Origin: Luteipulveratus mongoliensis
Lineage (GTDB): Bacteria > Actinomycetota > Actinomycetes > Actinomycetales > Dermatophilaceae
Assembly (NCBI RefSeq): GCF_001190945.1
Contig: NZ_CP011112.1
Coordinates: forward strand, 3,844,001 to 3,908,000
Direction of reading: 5' to 3'
Length of the DNA stretch: 64,000 nucleotides
The translations under genes and the position numbers were made by a program. This document shows, piece by piece, positions 45,618-53,200 of this stretch (positions are counted from its first letter, which is position 1; every line of letters begins with the position of its first letter). The notes beneath the pieces were generated by a model. That model was given only the letters and a program-made list of their open reading frames with translations. It ran no database searches and was not told where the DNA came from.

Positions 45618-45659
45618 GTACGAGCGGGGCCGGGTCTCCCGACCCGGCCCCGCTCGTAC
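45618..45659 (-). terminator. Strong hairpin terminator after clpP2
   Basis: A perfect 19-bp stem (45618-45636 with 45641-45659) with a 4-base loop begins 12 bases after the clpP2 stop, between clpP2 and clpX. Confidence 0.8.
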
Positions 45660-45671
45660 GGCATGCCTTGC

Positions 45672-46361
45672 TCAGTCCTCGGCCGACGCCTTGCGCGTGT
45701 TGAGGACCTGATCGATGAGGCCGTATTCCTTGGCCTCCAGGGGCGTGAGGATCTTGTCGCGCTCGATGTCCTTCTCGACCTGCTCCTTGGTGCGACCCGT
45801 GTGCTTGGCCAGCGTGTCCTCCAGCCAGGCGCGCATACGCAGGATCTCGTTGGCCTGGATCTCCACGTCCGAGGCCTGACCGCCGGCGCCCTCCATGGCG
45901 GGCTGGTGGATCAGGATGCGTGCATTGGGCAGCGCGAACCGCTTGCCCGGCGCACCAGCGCCGAGCAGCAGGGCGGCAGCCGAGGCAGCCTGTCCCACCA
46001 CGAACGTCTGCACGTCGGGTCGGATGTACTGCATCGTGTCGTAGATGGCGGTGAGCGCCGTGAACGAACCACCTGGAGAGTTGATGTACATCAGGATGTC
46101 CCGGTCCGGGTCCTGGCTCTCCAGCACGATCAGCTGGGCGATGATGTCATCCGCCGAGGCGTCGTCCACCTGCACGCCGAGGAAGATGATGCGGTCCTCG
46201 AACAGCTTGGTGTAAGGGTCCTGACGCTTCATCCCGTAGGACGTGCGCTCCTCGAACTGCGGGAGGATGTAGCGGCTCGTCGGCTGCTGCCCGCGCAATC
46301 CGCCGTACAGGTGTCCGGTCATGTCTGCTCCATAAGAGTTGGTCATGTCGATCTCGCTCAC
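45672..46361 (-). CDS. clpP2: ATP-dependent Clp protease proteolytic subunit 2
   Basis: The 229-residue product has the serine protease triad: Ser in [11 protein letters not shown], His in [10 protein letters not shown], and Asp further on. It is the second of two tandem subunits that form the mixed ClpP1P2 barrel in actinobacteria. It overlaps the end of clpP1 by 4 bases (ATGA). An alternative ATG lies five codons downstream. A propeptide is removed in mycobacterial homologues. Confidence 0.96.
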   Translation of the reverse strand: MSEIDMTNSYGADMTGHLYGGLRGQQPTSRYILPQFEERTSYGMKRQDPYTKLFEDRIIFLGVQVDDASADDIIAQLIVLESQDPDRDILMYINSPGGSFTALTAIYDTMQYIRPDVQTFVVGQAASAAALLLGAGAPGKRFALPNARILIHQPAMEGAGGQASDVEIQANEILRMRAWLEDTLAKHTGRTKEQVEKDIERDKILTPLEAKEYGLIDQVLNTRKASAED

Positions 46362-46954
46362 TCGGCCACATCGACGCGGTCCGTGGACCGCTCGAAGACG
46401 TGGTCGACCAGCCCGTAGTCCTTGGCGTCACCCGCTGAGAACCAGCGGTCGCGGTCGGAGTCGTTCTCGATCTGCTCGACCGTCTGGCCGGTGTGCTCGG
46501 CGATCAGCTCAGCCATCTGCTTCTTGATGAACAGCAGCTGCTCGGCCTGCGTCTTGACGTCCGAGGCGGTGCCCTGGATGCCACCGAGGGGCTGGTGCAT
46601 CATGATCCGCGCGTGCGGCGTCGCGTAGCGCTTGCCCTTGGCGCCGGCAGACAGCAGGAACTGGCCCATGCTCGCCGCCAGGCCCATCGCCACGGTGGCC
46701 ACGTCGTTGGGAACCCACTGCATGGTGTCGAAGATCGCCATGCCGGCGGTCACCGACCCACCGGGTGAGTTGATGTAGAGCCAGATGTCCTTCTCGGGGT
46801 CCTCGGCAGCGAGGAGCAGCAGCTGGGCGCAGATCGCGTTGGCGTTCTCGTCGCGCACCTCCGAGCCGAGGAAGATGATGCGTTCCTTGAGCAGGCGGTT
46901 GTAGATCTGGTCATCCAGGCCCGCGACCGCGCGCTGGGTCTCCATCGTTGTCAC
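46358..46954 (-). CDS. clpP1: ATP-dependent Clp protease proteolytic subunit 1
   Basis: The 198-residue product has [12 protein letters not shown] with the catalytic Ser and [11 protein letters not shown] with the His, closest to the canonical ClpP sequence. Start GTG 46954 is chosen because GGAG lies 5 bases upstream; the ATG three codons later (METQRAV) is 14 bases from it. The frame is open further upstream but low-complexity. First gene of the clpP1-clpP2 pair. Confidence 0.95.
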   Translation of the reverse strand: MTTMETQRAVAGLDDQIYNRLLKERIIFLGSEVRDENANAICAQLLLLAAEDPEKDIWLYINSPGGSVTAGMAIFDTMQWVPNDVATVAMGLAASMGQFLLSAGAKGKRYATPHARIMMHQPLGGIQGTASDVKTQAEQLLFIKKQMAELIAEHTGQTVEQIENDSDRDRWFSAGDAKDYGLVDHVFERSTDRVDVAE

Positions 46955-47096
46955 TGCTTCTCCATCCGTCGTGCCCTCACGGGTGCTGACCTCTTCGTGG
47001 ACCCTAACGTTCGGTCTGCGCCGCTTCGTCCCGGGTTGGCCCGGTGTTCGCCGTGAGCAGAAGGTCCGGGCCAGGCGCTGGGCGTCCAGAGAACGG

Positions 47097-48788
47097 TCAG
47101 ACGCCTTGCCCGGAGAACACCGCGCGCTGTCTGGCCTGCCACGACCCGGCGCGGTAGTAGGGCCCCGTCCAGGCATCCGTCTCGGCGAGCTTGCCCACGC
47201 CGGCGTCGGCCGGTGAGCCGGACCGGTGTCCCTGGGCCCACGCCCGGAAGACGAAGTGCATGAAGATCCGGTGGTACTCCGTCAGATAGATGTCGGCCAC
47301 GCGTCGTACGACCTCGGCCGAACCCGCCGTACCCCGACCGCCGCGGATCACGACGGTGTTCTCCTCGTTGGTCGTCGTCGAGGCCACGGAGTAGTTGGCA
47401 CTGCCGGTCAGCACGGTGGGGTCGTCGGTGAGCGGGTCGATCAGGATGATCTTGGTGTGCACGTAGCGCACGTGGGTGTTGAACCCGGTCAGCCGCTCCC
47501 CCGCCCACTGCTCCAACGGACCGTCGGCGAGGTGGGCACCGGTCGAGATGCGTACGTCCGGGTCGGAGGTCGGCACCCTGTCCTTGGCGGGCGGCGGCTT
47601 GTCGAGCAAGACCGTGCGCACGACGTCCTTGTCGGTCCGCAGGGTTTCCCGGAACACCGCATTGAGGCCGAAGGCACCCGTGATGTGCGAGCTCACCGTC
47701 GCGGAGTCGAACAGCCGGGCGTACCACTCCAGAACACCGTCATCGCCGTCCCGCGGCGAGAACACGCCGTCGACACCCTTGGGCGCCGGCACCGTGTCGT
47801 GGACCGGGTCAGCCGTGGTGTGCTGCGCACGCAGCTCCGCCGTGGTCGCGGGCGACTGGAGCCTGGTCCACTCGTCGAGGAACGCCTGCGCAACCGCCTT
47901 GTCACGGATGATGTGGCCGACGTTGGAGTGGCCGAAGATCGCGCCCTGCGTCAGGTTGGTCGAGCCGGTCCACACGGCAACAGGCTTGTCCTTGTGCAGC
48001 AGCACGAGGAACTTGTCGTGCATCAGCGCCGACACGTTCTTGGCATCACGCCACGTGATCGCCGGCAGCAGCCCGGCCTTGTCGGCGGCTTTGCGCGCGT
48101 CGGCCGCCGTCGTGTCGTCGGTGCCGTGACCGCGACCGTGGACAACCAGCCGCAGGTCCGCGCCGCGCTGGCTCGCCGCCGCAAGTGCGGAAAGCCCTGT
48201 CTCCCAAGTGAATTCGTAGAACGCTCCCCGCAGACTCCACTTGGCGGTCTTGGCCTCGCCGCAGAATCCGACGAAGGCCTCGCCCAGTCCTCTCGACAAC
48301 CAGGTCATCGCCGGATCGGTCTCGGCCGCCGCCTGACGGGGCTCGTACCCGGCAAACCGCTTGGCGTACGCCTGGGAGCCGGCGACGCCGCGGTTGAACC
48401 AGATCCCGTGGTGCCCGTCGTCCTCAACCTCGGTCCGCACGTCGACCGCGGCCGTCGCGAGCTCGGTGAGTGCGCCCGGACGACCGCCCATCGCACTGAT
48501 CTCATAGGTGTAGTCGTAGCCCGGTTTGGCCGTGTAGTCGCCCCACTGGAACCCCTGGATCGGATGGTCGCGGGTCGACCAGTCACTGCCCGGTGTGGGG
48601 TCCGGTACGACGGACGGGAACGTCTTCATCCCGCGCAGCCAGTAGGTCTCGTCCTCGGTGTGGTCGATGCGCCGGATACCGAAGCCGAGACAGTGCTTCG
48701 GAGATGTCAGGTCCATACCCAGCAGCACGGAGTGCGTGCCGGCGACGGCATGGACCAGCAGGCCGTCGTTGCTCGCCTGTGCTCGCAT
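47097..48788 (-). CDS. Phospholipase D-like two-HKD protein
   Basis: The 563-residue product has two PLD half-sites. The second (His444, HTKIILID, then GSANYS) is a full HxKx4D motif. The first (His257, HDKFLVLL, then [11 protein letters not shown]) keeps His, Lys and GSTN but has Leu where the Asp would be. That variant also occurs in related bacterial PLD-like proteins. The N-terminal 200 residues are of unknown fold and have no signal peptide. The substrate could be lipid or nucleic acid. ATG 48788 is preferred; 48812 is also in frame. It stands alone between clpP1 and tig. Confidence 0.85.
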   Translation of the reverse strand: MRAQASNDGLLVHAVAGTHSVLLGMDLTSPKHCLGFGIRRIDHTEDETYWLRGMKTFPSVVPDPTPGSDWSTRDHPIQGFQWGDYTAKPGYDYTYEISAMGGRPGALTELATAAVDVRTEVEDDGHHGIWFNRGVAGSQAYAKRFAGYEPRQAAAETDPAMTWLSRGLGEAFVGFCGEAKTAKWSLRGAFYEFTWETGLSALAAASQRGADLRLVVHGRGHGTDDTTAADARKAADKAGLLPAITWRDAKNVSALMHDKFLVLLHKDKPVAVWTGSTNLTQGAIFGHSNVGHIIRDKAVAQAFLDEWTRLQSPATTAELRAQHTTADPVHDTVPAPKGVDGVFSPRDGDDGVLEWYARLFDSATVSSHITGAFGLNAVFRETLRTDKDVVRTVLLDKPPPAKDRVPTSDPDVRISTGAHLADGPLEQWAGERLTGFNTHVRYVHTKIILIDPLTDDPTVLTGSANYSVASTTTNEENTVVIRGGRGTAGSAEVVRRVADIYLTEYHRIFMHFVFRAWAQGHRSGSPADAGVGKLAETDAWTGPYYRAGSWQARQRAVFSGQGV

Positions 48789-48850
48789 ACCCCGACCGTA
48801 GGCCTGCGACATGAACGGCGGAAGAATCCTTCACAGCGTCCCGAGCAATG

Positions 48851-48887
48851 CAGCAGCGGCCGGACCCGTCGGGTCCGGCCGCTGCTG
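48851..48887 (-). terminator. Hairpin terminator after tig
   Basis: A perfect 17-bp stem (48851-48867 with 48871-48887) and 3-base loop starts 19 bases after the tig stop. Confidence 0.75.
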
Positions 48888-48906
48888 TGCGTTGCTGGTG
48901 GGTCGA

Positions 48907-50310
48907 TCAGGCCTTGGCCGGTGCGCTCTCGTCGGCAGCTTCAGAGACCTCGGCCCCATCGGTGGCAGGCACCTCGGTCTCGGCCTCCGCGTCGGCGGTG
49001 GCCGCCTCGTCGGTGGCCTCGTCCTCGATGGTGTCCTCGTCCTCGCCGGTGTTGAGGCTGTTGAGGTCGACCACGTCACCGTTGGTGTCGACGACCTTCG
49101 CCTGCTCCAGGACCGTGCTCAGCGCCTTGCGGCGGGCGACCTCGCCCATCACCGCGGGCACCTGGCCCTGCTGGTCAAGCGCCTGCGCGAACTGGTTGGG
49201 GTCCATGCCGTACTGCTGGGCGCTCATGATGAGGTACTCGATGAGCTCCTCCTGAGACACCTCGACGTCGTCGCGCTCGACGATCTCGTCCAGCAGGAAC
49301 TGCGTACGCAGGGCCTTGCGGGTGCTCTCGTCGACCTCGGCGCGGTGCTCGTCATCCTCGAGGCGGTCCTCGCCCTCGAGGTGGCTGTTGACCTCGGCCT
49401 CGACGATGCTGTCCGGCACCGCAATCTCGACGGTGTCGAGCAGGTGGTCCAGCACCTTGTCGCGCGCCTGCACGCCCTGCTCGAACCGCTTGCGCTGCTC
49501 GACCTCCTTGCGGACGTCGCCCTTGAGCTCGTCGATGGTGTCGTGCTCGGAGGCGAGCTGCGCGAAGTCGTCGTCGAGGTCAGGCAGCTGACGCTCCTTG
49601 ACGGTCTCGACGGTGACGACGCACTCGGCGTCCTCGCCCTCGTGGTCGCCACCGGCCAGCGGCGCGCTGAACGTCTTGGTCTCGCCGGCCGCCATGCCCT
49701 CGAGCGCGTCGTCCAGGCCCTCGAGCATGTTGCCGGAACCAACCTCGTAGGAGACGCCGTTGACGGAGTCGATCTCCTCGTCGCCGATCGTGGCCTTGAG
49801 GTCGAGGGAGACGAAGTCGCCCTTGGCCGCGGCGCGCTCGACGGCGACCAGCGTGCCGAAGCGCTCGCGCAGCGAGGTCAGCTCCTCGTCGATGTCGCCG
49901 TCGGTGATCTCGATCGGGTCGACCTCGACCTGGATCCCGTCGAAGGACGGCAGGGTGATCGCGGGACGGATGTCGACCTCGACGGTGAAGTGCAGCTCGT
50001 CACCCTCGTCGGCCGGCACCTTGGTGATGTCGACGTCGGGCTGGCCGAGCGGGCGTACCTCGTGCTCGTCGACGGCCTTGCCGAAGAAGTCCGGGAGCGC
50101 CTCGTTGACGGCCTCCTGGATGACGGCTCCGCGACCGACGCGCTGGTCGATGATGCGGGCTGGGACCTTGCCCTTGCGGAAGCCGGGGATCTGGATCTGC
50201 TGGCCGATGGTCTTGTAGGCCGCGTCCAGGCTCGGCTTGAGCTCCTCGTACGGGACCTCAACGGTCAGCTTGACCCGGGTCGGGTTGAGGTTCTCGACGG
50301 CACTCTTCAC
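48907..50310 (-). CDS. tig: Trigger factor (ribosome-bound chaperone and prolyl isomerase)
   Basis: The 467-residue product has the ribosome-binding signature GFRKGKVPARII, a FKBP-type PPIase domain in the middle, and a helical C-terminal arm. The last 45 residues are an acidic Glu/Asp/Ala-rich tail, common in actinobacteria. GTG at 50310 (VKSAVENLNPTR) is the family-like start, with GGAG 8 bases upstream; the longer frame is an artefact of high GC. tig-clpP-clpX order is conserved, here with the PLD-like gene inserted. Confidence 0.96.
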   Translation of the reverse strand: MKSAVENLNPTRVKLTVEVPYEELKPSLDAAYKTIGQQIQIPGFRKGKVPARIIDQRVGRGAVIQEAVNEALPDFFGKAVDEHEVRPLGQPDVDITKVPADEGDELHFTVEVDIRPAITLPSFDGIQVEVDPIEITDGDIDEELTSLRERFGTLVAVERAAAKGDFVSLDLKATIGDEEIDSVNGVSYEVGSGNMLEGLDDALEGMAAGETKTFSAPLAGGDHEGEDAECVVTVETVKERQLPDLDDDFAQLASEHDTIDELKGDVRKEVEQRKRFEQGVQARDKVLDHLLDTVEIAVPDSIVEAEVNSHLEGEDRLEDDEHRAEVDESTRKALRTQFLLDEIVERDDVEVSQEELIEYLIMSAQQYGMDPNQFAQALDQQGQVPAVMGEVARRKALSTVLEQAKVVDTNGDVVDLNSLNTGEDEDTIEDEATDEAATADAEAETEVPATDGAEVSEAADESAPAKA

Positions 50311-50627
50311 TGCCAGCACTCCAGATTGATGTCGGTTGCGATGGGTCCGGGTCCGGCACGGATGGCCCCCGGAACAAGCTGCCGCGGGAGCTGCACGTGA
50401 CGTGAGCCGCGGCACTAGCGGTCCATGGTAACGGCTCCGGCCCACCACCAACGACACACGGTCAGATCAGGGCCGAGCGCGCAGAACCCATGCCGACTCG
50501 ACGATGCCGGGCGGGTGAGCCTGCGAGCCCGTCCGGAGGAGGAGACCAAGGCCATCAGACACAGAACGATGCCGGCGGGGCGAGCCTGCGAGCCCAGCCG
50601 GAGGAGGAGACCAAGGCAAATGGAAAG
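50311..50627. other. Non-coding stretch upstream of tig
   Basis: About 317 bases without a credible gene. It holds the tig promoter region (not resolved) and the two-unit 65-bp repeat at 50501-50617. Nothing else is recognised. Confidence 0.6.
50501..50617. repeat. Two-unit imperfect tandem repeat, 65-bp period
   Basis: Units at 50501 and 50566 share ACGATGCCGG, then GAGCCTGCGAGCCC and CCGGAGGAGGAGACCAAGGC, about 50 bases in all with few changes, and a 14-base non-repeated spacer. It lies just downstream of the tRNA-Pro gene (minus strand). Confidence 0.8.
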
Positions 50628-50701
50628 TCGGGGTAGCCGGATTCGAACCGGCGGCCTTCCGCTCCCAAAGCGGACGCGCTACCAAGCTGCGCCATACCCC
50701 G
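50628..50701 (-). tRNA. tRNA-Pro (anticodon TGG)
   Basis: The 74-base cloverleaf reads on the minus strand. Acceptor arms CGGGGTA/TACCCCG pair, the anticodon stem is TCCGC/GCGGA with loop TTTGGGA (anticodon 50667-50665), and the T loop is TTCGAAT. Discriminator A; CCA is not encoded. Confidence 0.95.
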
Positions 50702-50873
50702 TACCTGACGTTGTGGCCGCTGCCCACTGGATGGGGGCCGATCCGCGCAGGTCACGCGGCTCAGACCGACTCGAGTTGGGGCGGGGTCCGTCGGGGCAGT
50801 AGGCTAACGCCCCGCACGACCTGCTCTGCACCGGGTGACCATTTCGCTCCGGTCGCGGCCGCCGGTCGTGCTT

Positions 50874-50944
50874 GCGGGTGTAGCTCAATGGTAGAGCCCC
50901 AGTCTTCCAAACTGGCTACGCGAGTTCGATTCTCGTCACCCGCT
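50874..50944 (+). tRNA. tRNA-Gly (anticodon TCC)
   Basis: The 71-base cloverleaf has acceptor arms GCGGGTG/CACCCGC, D arm TAGCTCAATGGTAGAGC, anticodon loop CTTCCAA (TCC at 50906-50908) and T loop TTCGATT. Discriminator T; CCA not encoded. Confidence 0.95.
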
Positions 50945-51177
50945 CTCTACAGCACCTGGTGCTGGGCGCGACACGCCTTTGGCGTCATTCCAGGGAGTTC
51001 CCAGGAATCGGCGTACGGCCCGTCATTCTGCAGATTTCTGGACATTCACTGCGAAATTCACGCTGCGTCACCCTCGACGGACCGCGAGGGGTATGCATAG
51101 GTTGGAGGCAGTCGTTCGGTGAAGAGCCGGACAAGACTCCGGCCAGGTGCCGGTACTTCGACAAGGAGTGATCAATC

Positions 51178-51360
51178 GTGGGTCTTCTGGATGACGCCAA
51201 GAACAAGGCCGAGGAGCTCAAGGACAAGATCGGCGGCGACAAGCTCAGCGAGGGTGTCGACAAGGCCGGCGACTTCGCGGACGAGAAGACCGGTGGCAAG
51301 TTCGGCGACAAGATCGACCAGGGCCAGGACATTGCCAAGGACAAGCTCGGCGGCGAGTGA
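51178..51360 (+). CDS. Small MT0933/Rv0909-like protein (putative antitoxin family)
   Basis: The 60-residue, highly charged protein (KNKAEELKDKIGG, DFADEKTGGKFGDKID) matches the MT0933-type family, annotated as antitoxin by analogy with Rv0909. Its repeated Asp/Lys/Gly pattern also resembles CsbD-type stress proteins. GTG is used with AAGGAG 9 bases upstream. The usual partner (Rv0910-like SRPBCC toxin) does not follow it; the next gene is a convergent phosphatase. Confidence 0.8.
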   Translation: MGLLDDAKNKAEELKDKIGGDKLSEGVDKAGDFADEKTGGKFGDKIDQGQDIAKDKLGGE

Positions 51361-51389
51361 GCCGACGCGGCTGATGTAGCCGCGAGTAG

Positions 51390-51424
51390 TTGAAGGGCCG
51401 GGGCGTATCGCCCCGGCCCTTCAA
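51390..51424. terminator. Bidirectional hairpin terminator
   Basis: A perfect 16-bp stem (51390-51405 with 51409-51424) and TAT loop sits between two convergent genes, 30 and 29 bases from their stops. Confidence 0.85.
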
Positions 51425-51452
51425 TTGTGCTGTCTACCAGCGCATTTCAGCG

Positions 51453-52553
51453 TCAGTCGCGCCACACCAGGACGACCGCTCGGTCATCGTTCTCACCGGC
51501 GAGTGCCGCCGCGCAGATGCGGTCAGCCGCACCATCGCCGTCGGCGACCGCGCGATCCGCAGCGCCCAGCATGCGGGTCACGCCTTCGGTGAGGTCCATG
51601 TCGTGCGTCTCGATCACACCGTCGGTGTAGAGCAGCAGCGCGTCGCCACGCTCGAGGCAGCCGTGGGACCGGGCGAACTGTGCGCAGTCGGGGTCCAGCA
51701 CGCCCAGCAGGACGCCGTCAGCGCCGTCCACGGGCGCCCAGCGGTCCGAGGCCGACTGGTAGTGCAGGGCAGCGGGGTGACCAGCCGAACCGACGTCGTA
51801 CGCGCCCGTCTGCAGGTCGAGGGAGACGTGCACGGCCGTGGCGAAGCCTTCGGGCCAGCCCTGGCGCAGCAGGTAGCTGTTGGCGGCCGGCAGGAACCGC
51901 GACGGCTCCGTGGCGCCGAGGAGGCTGGCGAACGCACTCGAGAGCATCAGGGACCGGGTGCCGGCCTGCAGACCCTTGCCGGAGACGTCCACGAGCGCCA
52001 TCTCGAGGTGATCGGCCGACGAACGGTTGGAGACCAGGAAGTCGCCGGAGAACGCATCGCCGAAGGCCGGCTGGATGCTGCTCTCCGCGTGCCAGCCCTG
52101 CGGCAGGTCGGTGGGGATACGGCCCAGCTCGCGCAGCCGGTCACGCAGGTCGACCAGCATCGTCGCGCCGGCCGCCGGCGACATCCCGAGGTTGGCCCGC
52201 CGGCGGTCGACGGCGACGAGCAGCAGCATCACGACGGCGAGCGCCGCGAGCAGCGTGGGTGACGTCGTGGGGTTGCCGTGGGCGCTCGACGCGGTCAGCA
52301 CCAGCGCGGCGCCGGACGCCGCGAAGACGGTGTACATCTGCACCGCGTGCAGGAAGAGTCCCGCGGCGACGACGATCGGCACGAAGGGCGCGTACGACAT
52401 GTGCTGCGGCCACATCTGGAGCGCGGTCGACGTGATGAGTACGAGCGCGAGGAGGACCATGACGGCGGCGCGTTGCGCCGGCGCGGGCCCATCGACCACA
52501 CGTCGGACGGGCCGGGCGATACGCCGCGGAGCTGCTGTTACATCAATGGCCAC
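51453..52553 (-). CDS. Membrane PP2C/SpoIIE-family serine phosphatase
   Basis: The 366-residue product has about four membrane helices in residues 28-115 and a C-terminal SpoIIE/PP2C phosphatase domain (FGDAFSGDFLV, ALVDVSGKGLQAG, SAGHPAALHY, LLLYTDGVIE, ENDDRAVVLV) with the metal-binding aspartates. Such Rsb-type phosphatases dephosphorylate anti-anti-sigma factors. No sigma-factor partner gene is adjacent. The start is GTG. Confidence 0.9.
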   Translation of the reverse strand: MAIDVTAAPRRIARPVRRVVDGPAPAQRAAVMVLLALVLITSTALQMWPQHMSYAPFVPIVVAAGLFLHAVQMYTVFAASGAALVLTASSAHGNPTTSPTLLAALAVVMLLLVAVDRRRANLGMSPAAGATMLVDLRDRLRELGRIPTDLPQGWHAESSIQPAFGDAFSGDFLVSNRSSADHLEMALVDVSGKGLQAGTRSLMLSSAFASLLGATEPSRFLPAANSYLLRQGWPEGFATAVHVSLDLQTGAYDVGSAGHPAALHYQSASDRWAPVDGADGVLLGVLDPDCAQFARSHGCLERGDALLLYTDGVIETHDMDLTEGVTRMLGAADRAVADGDGAADRICAAALAGENDDRAVVLVWRD

Positions 52554-52652
52554 GGCGTGAAGTTATCCCCGGAAAATAGGGGTTCCCGAGATCTTTACTA
52601 CTTCCTTAACCGGCTCTTCCCTGATCCAGACACTCGGTCGCGGTATACGATG

Positions 52653-53120
52653 TCAAGCCCCGTCAGGCAAAGATTTGTCCTGTTCGTACGCGGCCACCAT
52701 GTCGAGCCGTCGCTGGTGCCGTTCTTCGCCGGTGAACTCGGTCTTCAAGAAGACGGTCACCATCTCCTTGGCTTCCTCGACGGCGGTGAATCGACCGCCG
52801 ATCGAGATGACCTGAGCGTTGTTGTGCAGTCGCGCCAGCTCGGCGAGCTCGGTGTTGTAGCAGAGCGCGGCACGCACCCCGGCGACCTTGTTGGCCGCCA
52901 TCTGCTCGCCGTTCCCAGACCCACCCAGCACGATGCCGAGCGATCCCTCGTCGGCGGCAACGGCTTCAGCCGCCCGCAGCACGAAGACCGGGTAGTCGTC
53001 CTGGGCGTCGTAGTCAGCGGGACCGTGGTCGATGACCTCATGGCCCTGCTCCCCCAGCCACGTCACCAGTGCCCGTTGCAGCTCGTACGCCGCGTGGTCT
53101 CCTCCGATGTGAACTCGCAC
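52653..53120 (-). CDS. rpiB: Ribose-5-phosphate isomerase B
   Basis: The 155-residue product has the RpiB N-terminus (VRVHIGGDHAAYEL) and GIVLGGSGNGEQMAANK, with an active-site loop and RNNAQVISIGGR-type ending. Actinobacterial RpiB often uses Glu rather than Cys as the base, which fits the absence of the usual Cys near GSGNG. It interconverts ribose 5-phosphate and ribulose 5-phosphate. GTG 53120 gives the family-like start with AGGA 9 bases upstream; ATG 53129 is too close to it. Confidence 0.93.
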   Translation of the reverse strand: MRVHIGGDHAAYELQRALVTWLGEQGHEVIDHGPADYDAQDDYPVFVLRAAEAVAADEGSLGIVLGGSGNGEQMAANKVAGVRAALCYNTELAELARLHNNAQVISIGGRFTAVEEAKEMVTVFLKTEFTGEERHQRRLDMVAAYEQDKSLPDGA

Positions 53121-53200
53121 GGCGCCCATCCTGCCATCGGTGTGCTGTGTCACGATGCCGGGGACTGACCCGTCATCTGTGATCACTCTGGAGCCCACCT

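Noticed and set aside
46955-47096. ClgR-type operator upstream of clpP1
   Set aside because: I looked for a CGC...GCG spaced motif of the ClgR type and found none that fits.
52636-52652. TTGACA promoter box upstream of the phosphatase gene
   Set aside because: A TTGACA is visible on the minus strand, but no plausible -10 box lies 16-18 bases after it.
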